A DNA stretch of 64,000 bases from Cytidiella melzeri (GCA_022592445.1 JABYQR010000014.1:220513-284512); one strand, 5' to 3'. Positions 20,599-30,217 are shown, counted from the first letter of the stretch. Made by a program: numbers and translations. The notes: generated from the sequence alone by a model not told the origin.

Positions 20599-21113
20599 TG
20601 TCAAGAACACAACCAAACTCTATGAAGAGCGAGGAAGTGACGACAGGGATGGAGGAACGACGAGCGGACTCGCGTGGACGATGACGACAAGGAAGATGAT
20701 GATGATGATGGAGAGACAACGACGAGGGAGCAGCTAACGATGAGCTAAAGACCAGGATATATTAGCAAAGTGATGAGACTTGTACAAGGTGAACGTCACC
20801 TAAAGACCAGGAGGTAGAATCTGAGGTCTTTAGGGAGCTACAGGGTGGGTTTATATACATCTCAGACAAGGACCCCTGGTACCGGGTCTGTACTCCTAAC
20901 ACTGCTGTGGGAACGTATGGTGTGCTATGGTGCGATGTTCTACAATGTTCCACAATGTTCCAGCACCTTCTATGATCATGTGACCGGTCTGTCACATGCA
21001 CTTGATCACATGCAGTAGCCATGTACCATCGATAAGATAAGATAAGGAAATTGAAAAGATAGGATAACGAAAATAAAAGGAAAAGAAAGGAAAAAGTGTG
21101 CATGGTCGTGACA
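20599..21113 (-). repeat. Family C 5' LTR, 515 bp
   Basis: Same length and termini as the 3' LTR. It contains the TATA box (20850-20857), the start motif (20812-20823) and the TTC ladder near 20938-20970. From the start motif to the LTR border there is no AUG in element sense. Confidence 0.93.
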
Positions 21114-22180
21114 AAGATCTTTGCACCCTTGAGCTTGTTTATAATGTTGGTAGCAAGCGGTAGTGGGTAACAATTCTTTACAGTGATGTCGTTGAGTTTA
21201 CAATAGTCCTGAATAAGACGGAGTTTGTTATCCTTCTTTTTGATGAAGAAGACTGGAGAAGCCATTGGAGACTTAGAAGGCGTAATGTAACCTTTTGATA
21301 GGTTCTCCTGAATGAACTTGTCAAGCTCGGCTTGTTTGTTCAGGGGCATAGGGTAAACTTTCGATTTGATAGTCTCAGGAGCGTCTGGTTTGAGATCAAT
21401 CGAATGGTCCCAGGGCTGATGCTGGGGTAGCAATTAGACTCTTCCTCAGAGAAGACTTTAGCGTGTTTGTGGTACTCTGATGGAACAATGTCTTCGAAGG
21501 AGTGCTGAGCTTTAGCTTTGTTTGCTTTGGCAGCAAGCTTGGTAGAGTAGGTGAAGCCGGCCATACACCAGACTTCGTCAGTGGTGTCTTGGATAATCCC
21601 GGCTTTGACCCACTGTCTACGTTCTTTGCAATTACCATCAACCTTCTGGAAAGGTTTGTCAGGAGATTCTTCCAAGCCGCTCGGAATTGTTATTTCTCCT
21701 TTGTCCCAGTTGACGGTAGGGTTTACGCGTTTGAGCCATGGTAGCCCAAGAATGACGTCTTCTGGACCCAAGTCCGTGACGAGAAACTCCGCTTTTTCCG
21801 TGTGATCTCCAACTGTGAATGTAAGGTGAACGAAATGTGTTAATCCGCCAGCTTTATTCTTAGTTCCGTCAATGTTATGCAATGAGATAACCCTTTCAAG
21901 CGGGTGCTGAATAATCTTATGCTTCTTGACGAACTGGTGGCTGATGAATAAAGCCGTAGCTCCTGAATCGATCATAGCAGGAACGCAAATGCTTCTATTC
22001 AGACCTTTAACTAGTACATGTACACGGAAATGAGATGATAACCGATCTAGCGACGATATAGTACATGAGGAGATAGTAGACGACGGGCATGGAGTAGACA
22101 TTGTACATGAGGAAGACGAGGCAGAAGACGAGGAGGACGACGAAGGAGGCATGGACAGGGTATCTGGGGAACTTGCAGCT
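21114..22180 (-). pseudogene. D pol N-terminal part: protease and RT start (split by C)
   Basis: Continues from the D gag end in the -1 frame (KRTRDTAAAASS), then a serine-rich stretch and protease (PAMIDSGATALFI), an acidic linker, and RT up to NKLKGAKIF, where element C begins. A frameshift after EEESN near 21435 breaks the frame. Together with 11190-13882 it makes one Pol. Confidence 0.82.
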
Positions 22181-23450
22181 GCGGCTGTGTCACGAGTCCG
22201 CTTAAAAAAACTGCATTGATTTTGGCTGCCATCTCATCCATTTGCTTCTTTTGGATGTCAAGCATGTCCTTGAGTGCCGCAATCTTAGCATCCTTGTCAT
22301 TGGATGCGTCTTGCTTCGCCGGGGTAGTAGTCGACGAGGTCGACGAGGTAGCAGCAACTTTTTGTCCCTTAGGGACGCCTTGAAGTTGCTTCAGGCAAAC
22401 CGCCCCCCAATGACCGGTGCCACCGCAGTGGTTGCAGACCGGGTCATCGGGGTGCTTTGAGTCCCTTTTCTTGTGGTTCTCAGACCCACAAACCAAGCAG
22501 CGCTTGCTCATCTCCTTCTTCCATTTCTGGAAGATCTCCTGTTTGCCCAGACCCGCAAAGAGCGAGTCAAACGAGGCAGAGAAACGGAAGGCATCAATCT
22601 CCATAGCGTTGGGATCGTGGAACGCCTGCTGATGGGACTTGCCGTGCCCTGACGAGGTGTCCACCATGACCTTGCCCGTGCTGTTTCGCAAGTTGGCGAG
22701 CTGAGCATCGACCGCTTTGCATTGGTCTTTGAGTGCGTCATAGGTGGCGGCGCGGGTCTGGAAGTACGAGACGCGTTGCAAGTACTCAGTGCTCAAGCTC
22801 AACTTGAGACGATTGAAGAGGTTCTGCTGGCTCCAGCCAGTGCGAGGGGCCCAAGTCTCAAACTCGGAGATGTGGGCGGCAAAGGTCTTGTTGCCTTGCT
22901 TCATGTTGGCTATTTTTGTCTTAGCCTCCATGACAGCATCTATTGGCTCAAATTTGGCTTTGAAAGCCTTGATAAACGTATCCCAGCTGTTGCCAAAAGC
23001 TGTTTTACTACTGGCCAGCTCCTCAATATGAGGGTGAGCCCAGTCGGCAGCATCGTCCTGCATGAACAACAGGGCACTGGTGATAAGTTTGTGAGGATTG
23101 AAGATCCTCGCGCCATTATTGTCCACCCAGACCTGGCCTTGCACGTCTTGCTGGAAGAACGCTTTTCCTTGATTTTGCGCCCATACTATGAACGCCTGGC
23201 GGAAGAGCCGGGCTTCTGACGATGTTTTCCCCTTGAAGGAGACTGGTTTCTCGACGATGCTTCTTTCCCGAGAAGTGTGGGTAGCAGCGGCAACCGCTGG
23301 CGTCTGTGTAGCTGCAAGTGCAGCCACCTGATTGGTAAGGTCAACCATCCTTTGTGTCAGGACCCCCAACATATTTAAGACGTCTTGCTGGCTCAGGTTG
23401 GCAACTGGGGCAGCTGGAGCAGCAGGGGCAGCGGGCTGGTTGTGGTCCAT
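22181..23450 (-). pseudogene. D gag
   Basis: Starts at ATG 23450 (MDHNQPAAPAAPAAPV). It holds a heptad-like segment, a Gag core (ARLFRQAFIVWAQNQGKAFFQQ, WDTFIKAFKAKFEP) and paired zinc knuckles (CLVCGSENHKKRDSKH and CNHCGGTGHWGAVC). It is open from 23450 to the pol overlap. The usual gag stop appears lost: a D-family fragment near 37232 reads GCT TTT TGA here, while D reads GTT TTT TTA. T TTT TTA itself is a classical -1 slippery heptamer, and pol is in the -1 frame. Confidence 0.8.
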
Positions 23451-23692
23451 GTCTTCTTTGGTGATGAGACAACGATTTTCTTTGGTCGGAGTCTGGTGGT
23501 GCTCAAAGTATTTGCTGTTGACCGCTTCTGTTGGGTCTGCCTGAGTGTACTGATTTGGACACGGTTGTTCGTCACACTCGTAGAATATGCCTTTGTAGAA
23601 GTGATTGTCTGTGACTGCGCTCGAATCAAAGAAGTGTATGCAATTGTAGCAGGGGAGGTTAGACGACGTGATGGGCAAAAACCGTGGACTAT
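23451..23692 (-). other. AUG-less open frame before D gag, cysteine-rich
   Basis: In the gag frame the sequence is open from a TGA near 23700 to the gag ATG without any methionine. It reads CYNCIHFFDSSAV and YECDEQPCPNQYTQ, matching the equivalent stretch of C. It lies in the -1 frame relative to the D ORF0. Its conservation suggests it is translated as an N-terminal Gag extension. Confidence 0.5.
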
Positions 23693-24455
23693 CTAGATCA
23701 ACTCAAAGTAGCTATCACTATTGACTACATTAAGTTGTGCTAAAACTCTATCGTAGTTTTTACAAAGCTGCTTGAAGGAAACTTTCCCGATTGCTTTACA
23801 ACCTCAGTCCAAGAGCTGCCACTCGCGATCTGCTGTGACAGGAGCAAGATTGTCGACTCGGTTGAGGAAACGATTGACCTTGTTGACGAGGTGGAGCAGG
23901 GCGCGACGGTGGTCGGGGTTGGCGCAGCTCAGGAGTTCTTCAAGCTCTGTGAGAGCTTGTAGACGAGTACGGACAGCGGTGAGCTTAGGCCTAAAGATGC
24001 CAACGAGATCAACCGGTGACAACTTCTTGAAGTCAATCAACACCGGTTTAGGTGCAGCGGGGGCGGGAGTCGGTGCAGTGAGCTTTGCTAGTCGCTCTGC
24101 AAGGGTGAGCTTGTGGGTTTGTTGCTCAGCTAAGGTGTGGTCACGCTCCTCAGCAGCTCGTTCTCCGTATGCTCGTGCAGAGGCACGGAGTTGGCGATTT
24201 TCCTCGTATGAGGGGACGGTGAGGGTGATGCCTTTAACAGGCGGCTTCTTGGACACGTACTTCGCGACGGTGACCAGGTCCTTGTCAGACCAACGATGAG
24301 GTTGACCACTCTTGCGCTTTTCAGCGAGAGCGTCGAGGAAAGATGGTGGAAGAGACCTCTTGAGCTGAGGCTCAGTGGCAGGGAGGTTTTTAGAAAAACG
24401 GGGGCGTGTGTCCTTAGGCACTAGACAACGCGCAGGGGGTAGAAACGGACGACAT
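23693..24455 (-). pseudogene. Element D ORF0, accessory gene upstream of gag, no AUG
   Basis: Homologue of the C ORF0 with no methionine codon. Blocks: CLVPKDTRPRF, GQPHRWSDKDLVTVAKYVSKKP, LIDFKKLSPVDLVGIFRPKLTA, RTRLQALTELEELL and, at the C-terminus, CKAIGKVSFKQL ending in SYFELI before TAG (23695-23693). A TGA at 23806-23804 stands where C has Trp (ALNWG). The 5' part is cut at 24455 by X1. Upstream codons on the other side of X1 (26321-26437) again resemble C (TLGRDRC, KKFIPV), with a TGA between them. Function is unknown. Confidence 0.65.
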
Positions 24456-24563
24456 TGATACGCCCGGAAATCGGCTAGGCACGGAGACCCGGCAGCAGCC
24501 CGCCATTTGCGCGGCCCGCGTCATCCTGAGCGGCAAATCCCTCCACTTTCCCAGTGTCACGGG

Positions 24564-24625
24564 CACGAGGAGTTCACCGAGGTCACGAGGAGTTCACCGA
24601 GGTCACGAGGAGTTCGCCGAGGATC
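24564..24625 (+). repeat. Three 20-bp tandem repeats in X1
   Basis: CACGAGGAGTTCACCGAGGT repeats three times, the last with substitutions. X2 has a shorter, diverged version near 40095-40145. Confidence 0.8.
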
Positions 24626-25052
24626 CGAGGACTTGTCAAGGAGCAGCAACACGCCAGAAACATCCGAGGCCAAGGAATCGCACCGAACCCTGACACACAG
24701 ACACGCCCCTTTTGCATCGGAGCATGGGCCGGCCAGCCACCAAGTGTTTTGGACGTGGGCCGGACCAACGGTAGAAGAAACTTGACGCACAAACCCTGTT
24801 TCAGGAAGACTCCTATCACGCCACGCTGTGTAACTCCTGGATGGCGCCTCATCACCTGCTTGCGACGGTTGGCGCCTTTTCAGCGCAAGGGCGCGCGCCG
24901 CTACTCTGCGTCGACCAACGCTGTGTCCCGCCGGGCGTCAACTCGCTGGACATTTTGCTTCCACAGACGGAAGTATTCTGCCACCCTGTTTCCTCGCTCT
25001 TGCGTTTGGGTTTAGGACATAGAAGGAAAGGTTTAGGAGAGGGTCTTTAGGG

Positions 25053-25061
25053 TATATAAAA
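25053..25061 (+). promoter_or_regulatory. TATA box of X1
   Basis: TATATAAAA lies about 155 bp before the X1 ORF start. The same box is conserved in X2 (39664-39672, minus strand). Confidence 0.6.
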
Positions 25062-25207
25062 AGGTGTTGCTTGTACTGCGTAGAAAATCAATCCCCACCC
25101 CAGTTTCCAGAGTTCACTTTACGCTTTGCGCTCACATCGAGGGAGTCTCTTCGCGCCCATAGCTGTAGCTTCTTTTGCGTTGACTCACTGCGACTTCTTT
25201 CACGTTT

Positions 25208-25735
25208 ATGTCCGCTGCGTCTACCAACAACAACCCGCCTCGAGTCTGCCGTTACTGTCCCACTGTTCCCCACCTACCCGACGGTCGCTGCCCTTACCGC
25301 CCGCGCCCGCGCGAGGTTCTACGCCGTTACCCCATCATCCCCGCGCCCACGCTGCCGCCAGAACCCTCAGTAGCGCCTACGGTCTCCCCTGTGAGATCAA
25401 CCCCTAAATCACCCTTGCCAGCGTCGTCCGTCGCCTCCGTCGCGGACTCGCTTGATAACTGCTCTTACTGCGACACTCAGAGCAATCACCCAATTCCCCT
25501 ACGTTCAGGACCTTTCGTCCCGCTTGACTGTGATCGCCCGCGCGCGCCGCACCCGGATTGTTGGCTGTCCCCAGACTTTGAAGGCAAGGACCACGAGTGC
25601 GAACTAGTGCAGTTCAATCTTACCAGCTCTACCAACGTCGTTGTTGGCCACGCATTCGCCTGCAATACGCATCGCCGCTTGGGAGGTGTTGTTCTACACT
25701 ACCGCCCCCGCGCGCAGTCTGTCGAGTCCAATTGA
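25208..25735 (+). CDS. X1 cysteine-rich protein of unknown function, 175 aa
   Basis: ATG at 25208 (MSAASTNNNPPRVCRYC). No family recognised. It is proline- and arginine-rich in the first third. Cysteine/histidine pairs follow: CRYC, CPY, NCSYC, PLDCD, PHPDCW, HECEL and ACNTH, which could bind zinc. No signal peptide or membrane segment is obvious. The homologue in X2 (38984-39511) has the same 175 codons with no insertion, deletion or stop, although about 24 residues differ. All these cysteines are kept. That preservation in two diverged copies suggests a protein-coding function, or recent mobility of both. Confidence 0.6.
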   Translation: MSAASTNNNPPRVCRYCPTVPHLPDGRCPYRPRPREVLRRYPIIPAPTLPPEPSVAPTVSPVRSTPKSPLPASSVASVADSLDNCSYCDTQSNHPIPLRSGPFVPLDCDRPRAPHPDCWLSPDFEGKDHECELVQFNLTSSTNVVVGHAFACNTHRRLGGVVLHYRPRAQSVESN

Positions 25736-25809
25736 CTGCGATCTCACATAGCCTTCCGCTGCGACTCGCGCTCCATTAGTTTATCTTTCTCTTACGTATC
25801 CTTTCGGCT

Positions 25810-25920
25810 TTGTTATACTGCGTTTGCTTTTTACTGCGTTATTTTACTGCGTTACTGCGTTGCATTTCACCTTCACTGCGTCGAGCTTACTGCGTTCACT
25901 TTCACTGCGCCCGTGTTTTA
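25810..25920 (+). repeat. ACTGCGTT-motif cluster in X1
   Basis: At least six copies of ACTGCGT(T) at irregular spacing. X2 has a decayed equivalent at about 38805-38905. Role unknown. Confidence 0.6.
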
Positions 25921-26320
25921 CAGCGACTACTTCATCTTCACCAGTGACCGCGTTTTGTGTTTGAGATTCATATTGCGCCTGCGTTTATCTTCTGCGTTTC
26001 TCCGCGCGCCGTTTTCCTACAAGTCGCGACATCTCCCGCGCGTTCTCTTTGAGCCGCGCTATAACTCTTTCGCTTTCACCGCGCCGACTTGCCCTTTTAC
26101 CCACGATACGCGTGGTAGTTGCCCGTCTAACTCCCTTCATATAAACTTTATCACAAAAACCTTGTCGCTCTTTTAGCACAGGTAAAACTAGGAGTCTAAG
26201 ACCACCTCGCACACTTTAACACTTCCGCGCTTCCACACCTTTACACTTCTATTGCTACTTCGTGGTTGGTTGTGTTGTCTTTAAGGTTGTTCTTAGTTTG
26301 AAGCGTGACTCAGTGTCTCA

Positions 26321-26437
26321 GCGTAAGCGTAGCTCAACAGTATGAAGAGACCGGAGACGTACTCGTCAAACAGGAATAAACTTTTTTAAACGATGGGAAT
26401 GGGGGAACCCAGGGTTTACACAACGATCTCGACCTAA
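26321..26437 (-). other. Element D leader between primer site and X1
   Basis: No AUG in element sense. The sequence GTTTAAAAAAGTTTATTCC resembles the C leader at the same distance from the LTR. It encodes the presumed N-terminal extension of ORF0. Confidence 0.5.
26426..26435 (-). promoter_or_regulatory. Element D self-priming primer binding site
   Basis: Element-sense AGGTCGAGAT lies 2 nt after the LTR and is the exact complement of ATCTCGACCT at 26650-26641, about 28 bp after the TATA sequence at 26679-26684. Confidence 0.8.
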
Positions 26438-27193
26438 TGTCACGGAGACAGAGCTCAACGTAGCAACTAGGGACACGGAGTGGAAGACGACGACGAGGTG
26501 GTGGCAGGCGTATAGCACAATGCTCTCACCAACTATAAACCTTATACAGGTATCTAGCCCAGTAAAGACCAAGTTAGATTGATACTACCCGCTATGTAGT
26601 ACAAGAGGGGGTTTGCTTACCTAGCCCAGTAAAGACCAAGAGGTCGAGATGAGGGCTAGGAGTGTACATGCAGCTGCTTATATAGACTTCAGGGACCTGC
26701 ACACAGACCATGTTAAGGGCAGGCTTTGCAAGAAGCCATGTGAACGAAGAACAAAAGAACTACCTAAAGGAGAACAATAGCTATTGTCTAGACCTTGCCA
26801 AGAACTCTACTCGTGAGAGAATCTATCTAAAAGGAGACCAACTATTGTATTCCATTCCCACACCTGTGAGAACATCCTTCCATAAAGAGAACAATAGGGA
26901 AAGAACAATAAGGAGCCCATGTGGACAGTATCTATGACGTCAAACCCTAGCTATGGGCTGAGCCATGTGCTTGTAGCCATGTGGTCTTACTTAAGCTAAG
27001 TCACATGCCAGTGTGACGTAGTAGCAAGTAATGTGACTGTGTGGAGCATCTAAGCCACGTGATACGGGCGCTTAATAGACGTGCAAAGGAGTTTATGCAG
27101 AGAAGGTTGCAACTGACCTGCAGCCCGGAGTTTTACAGGTAAAAACAAGAGGTAAATTGCGAAAATTAAGGGCTAGTCAGGCCATCCATGACA
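26438..27193 (-). repeat. Family D 5' LTR, 756 bp
   Basis: Plus strand begins TGTCACGG and ends CATGACA, with the same length as the 3' LTR. From the start motif to the LTR border there is no AUG in element sense. Confidence 0.92.
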
Positions 27194-27713
27194 GTACCTT
27201 TTGGGAAAATCACTCCCATTGTCTATAATCCTTTGGTTGAGAACTTTGAGCAGCACATCTTTCACAACCTCAACATAGCCCAAAGGGCCTTTACTCGCAC
27301 AGTTGAGGGAGAAGCAACTACCACCATTGTTCACAATATGATAAATCAGATGGTTCTCATATGGAACAATCAGCTGTCGTTGTTGGAGGATAACCTTCAG
27401 CAATATGTCGATAAGGTTGCTCAAGACCTTTACTCACAATGTGCTGCAGACACACAAGTTCAGCGAATGGACACTGACCTTGACATGGTCAAGACGACAA
27501 TCACAAATCTGGTCAACAAGATCAACCAGCTTCCCTTGTCTCAAGGACAAGGAGGATCCTTGCGCCAGCCTAAGATTGGCAAACCCCCGGAGTTCAACGG
27601 CACCAATGGCAAGGTCAAGTTCAACGAGTGGTTGAACAAGATCTCTCTGTGGCTTGTCCACAAGAACGCTGCTACAGACAGGCAACAAATTGCCATTGCA
27701 ATGAACCGGTTCT
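27194..27713 (+). pseudogene. A3 gag, continuation after element D
   Basis: Family A Gag resumes with VPFGKITPIVYNPLVENFEQHIF and continues to IAIAMNRF, where the E LTR starts at 27714. The frame is open throughout this piece. Joined with 10180-10247 it shows D went into Gag codons near residue 23. Confidence 0.85.
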
Positions 27714-28447
27714 TGTCGCGGAGCAACTGCTGCTAGACTAACAAACCCTAAACAAGGGTGGAGTAGAGGTGGGTGGCAGTGTAAAGGGATCTCCAATTAC
27801 GACAACGAAGTCAAAGTCGATGATAAGCAGGCAAGCAGGCACAGAGGCCAGATACTAGCAGTGCAAATGACAAAGTTAATATGGTATGATACTAAGTTAC
27901 ATGCAGTAACTCACCTAGCAGTGCAAATGACAAAGAGGTCAAGATGCAGAGCTAGGGAGGGTAAGGTCTACTATATATACTGTGGCTGGATGGTCTGTGC
28001 GCAAGTTCCCACACTAGGGACTGGAGTAACTGTGGGACTGGAGTAACAATAGAACAATAAGGGACCAGGGTAACTGTCATGGACCTGAGTAACTGTCAAG
28101 GACCAGGGTACGTAGAACAATAGAGCTAGAACAATAGAGCAATAGAACAATAGAACAATAGAATAGGAACAATAGAACAATAAGAACTGGGGGAATCCCT
28201 GGGGGATCCCTAACAATGGAAGGAGAACAATAGAACAATAGCCTAGGTTGATCTGGAACCGCTCCAGATGGAGTCTAGGGTTTGGGTCTGGACTATTGAT
28301 AAATAAGGCAGGATGTCATGTGACCCGGGTTAGGGTTAGGTCCGGTAACACTCCTAGCCGGAAAATAAGCACTCTGGATAGGCGCTCAAGGCTGTAAACT
28401 TGTGACAATGTTGGAAAAATCCGGTCTCTGTTGGACTATCCATGTCA
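27714..28447 (-). repeat. Family E 3' LTR, 734 bp
   Basis: Begins TGTCGCGG and ends CCATGTCA on the plus strand. It matches the solo LTR at 38339-40940 in inverse orientation. It carries a run of (A)CAATAGA-type repeats (about 28045-28240), a TATATATA box near 27972-27980 and a start-like motif (AGGTCAAGATG, near 27927). Confidence 0.88.
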
Positions 28448-28460
28448 TTACCCCCCTCCT
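28448..28460 (-). promoter_or_regulatory. Family E polypurine tract
   Basis: Same AGGAGGGGGGTAA 13-mer as in C, D and F, abutting the 3' LTR. Confidence 0.8.
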
Positions 28461-30217
28461 CAAATTCATCGCCTCGATGAACTAAGACCAGGGACTCTAC
28501 CATCTGCCCACTCGAGGTCAGATGCAATAGCTTCTGTGATGTTCTCCAACGGTTTCCAAGGAATGGAGTCGAAGAGTGCTTTGGGCAATTTCTGAGGTGC
28601 GTTGGTATGTCTGGAATGGAACTCTGCAATGCTCTCTTTTGCATTGGTCAGATTTTCTGCAGGTTCCCACGTTACGTTGCCTTCTCCATAGCCTTTCCAT
28701 TTGACTAAGTACTGCATTTGTTTCCACTAGATCTGACTGTCTAGGATCTTCTCAACTTTGTAGACTTGTTGATCATCTACTATGATTGGTGCTGGTGGTT
28801 CCGGTATGAGGCTGTTTACTTTGTTCCTTCGGTACGGAGATAGCCGTTCAACATTGATGTTGTCATGAATACGATATCCGGATTTGAGTTTGATCCAATA
28901 CATATGTTCACCAGTTTTCTGAAGAACTGTGAAGGGACCAAGCTGTCTAGGCCCTAGCTTGTCAGACTGCTTATGTACTTTGATGTTCTTGGAAGACAAC
29001 CACACGAGGTCCCCTTCCTTGAAGACTGGAGTAGTTCTGCGGGTGTATGCAGAAGCTTCGGCCATCTTTTCCTTAGATAGATGTGAAGTAGCTTCGGCTT
29101 CTGCCCAAACCTGTCTGAGCTTTTCTAGACGTGCGTCCAGGTTTGGCATGCGACTTTGACGACCCATGGGAATGGTAAAGTCCGGTAGATACCCGTACAT
29201 GACTTCAAACGGAGAGTGCTGAGTAGATGAGTTGACCCGGGAGTTGATGGCGAATGCAGCCACTGGGATGTATTCTGCCCAATCATCTTGTCGTTGGTCA
29301 ACAAAGAGTTGTAGAATCTTTTCTACCTCTTAATTGGTTCTTTCTGTTTGACCATTGGCCTGAGGATGGTAGGCGGTAGTCATAGCGCCAGTGATGCCTA
29401 GCCGTTTGTACAACGCTTGCATGACACAAGCTGCAAACTGGGGTCCTCTGTTGGATATAAACTGTTGGGGAATGCCGTGGAGCCTGAACACCTCTTTGAT
29501 GTGAAGGTCGGCTATTCCGTCTGCTGTAACAGTAGACTGAGTTGGGATTACATGTGTTTGTTTGCTGTACAAGTCTGTGTGCACGGCAATCATGTCAAAA
29601 CCGTTACTGCGTGGGAGTGGTCCGACTAAGTTTACACCGACCACCTGCCAATGTCCGTCTGGTACTTCGATGGGCTGTATTGGGGCAACCAGGTGCTGTG
29701 CTGGTTCGATTCGCTGACATTTGTCACATCCAAGGACATATTGTTCTGCAAATGATGCCATGCGAGGCCACCAATAGTGTCGTGTAACTAGTTCTAGGGT
29801 CGCGTGTTTGCCGGGATGTCCCGCTGGTAACGCATTGTGGCATTGTCGTACAATCTCTCTGCGGACTTCTCAGTCTTTTGGAATGTACAGCTTCCCTTTG
29901 TAGTACACTAGTCTATTGTATTCCTCCCACTCAAGTCCGCCGTCAGTCAACTTCCGGGGTCCATCCTTCCTAAGTTTGGCTAGTCCCTAGACTACCTCTG
30001 CTTCTTGAATACTGATGTCTTTCATTCGTGACTCTAATGGATCTGACTCCGGAATACTCGAGGCGGCTATTGTCTGGAAGTATTCGGGTTTCAGCACAAC
30101 TTGTTCCTTGTTGTCTGATGCATCCAAAACTTCCAAGGTTCTGACCCGGGATAGTGAGTCACCTTGAGTAAGGGTCTTTCCAGGTTTGTGGGTTAAAACA
30201 AAGTCAAACTGGTTCAG
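28461..30217 (-). pseudogene. E pol C-terminal part: RNase H end, integrase, chromodomain (broken)
   Basis: Recognisable as gypsy Pol: end of RNase H/tether (QFDFVLTHKPGKTLTQGDSLSRV), integrase zinc pair (LGCDKCQRI), core (VGVNLVGPLPRSNGFD, FRLHGIPQQFISNRG, NGQTERTN), C-terminal integrase and chromodomain (YKVEKILDSQI, then YLVKWKGYGEGNVTWEPAENL). A TAG lies between DSQI and WKQMQYL. The first catalytic Asp of the DDE core is replaced by Asn (VGVNLVG against VGVDLIT in D), and ISNRG stands for the usual ISDRG. Element F interrupts it at 30217. The 5' half of E is not in the window. Confidence 0.82.

Larger units (their letters stand above)
13883..21113 (-). mobile_element. Family C Tf1/sushi-like chromovirus, complete, 7.2 kb
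   Basis: The best-preserved element in the window: 5' LTR 20599-21113, primer site, AUG-free leader with ORF0, gag, an uninterrupted pol, polypurine tract and 3' LTR 13883-14397. A perfect 5-bp duplication AAGAT flanks it (13878-13882 and 21114-21118). It interrupts D RT exactly between GAKIF and TTFNVRWGY. The only clear coding lesion is one missing base in gag near 18770. It is a recent insertion relative to its host. Confidence 0.95.
24456..26320 (+). mobile_element. X1: 1.86-kb TG...CA repeat unit with one ORF, in the D leader
   Basis: Starts TGATACGCCC and ends GTGTCTCA. A second, inverted copy is X2 at 38398-40246, inside an E-family LTR, so the ends are defined by two independent contexts. 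It has a TATA box at 25053-25061, a 175-codon ORF, three 20-bp tandem repeats and a run of ACTGCGTT motifs. Termini fit an LTR, perhaps a solo LTR of a long-LTR element. It has no polymerase or transposase gene. Flanks (GACAT left, GCGTA right) do not give a clear duplication. Confidence 0.75.
10248..27193 (-). mobile_element. Family D gypsy chromovirus, carrying nested C and X1
   Basis: Complete in outline: 5' LTR 26438-27193, primer site, leader, ORF0, gag, pol, polypurine tract and 3' LTR 10248-11003. Both LTRs are 756 bp. The flanks GTTCC (10243-10247) and GTACC (27194-27198) are a 5-bp target duplication with one change, inside A3 gag. Element C (13883-21113) sits in RT and X1 (24456-26320) in the leader. 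Stops and frameshifts in pol make D non-coding for a full polyprotein. Confidence 0.9.

Noticed and set aside
24507..25015. Overlapping plus-strand ORFs upstream of the X1 gene
   Set aside because: They are driven by the 20-bp tandem repeat and GC-rich sequence, and they are not conserved in X2.
28045..28240. Possible CRISPR-like or satellite array from ACAATAGA repeats
   Set aside because: Units are short, irregular and without spacers; it is low-complexity sequence of the E LTR, also present at 40385-40625.
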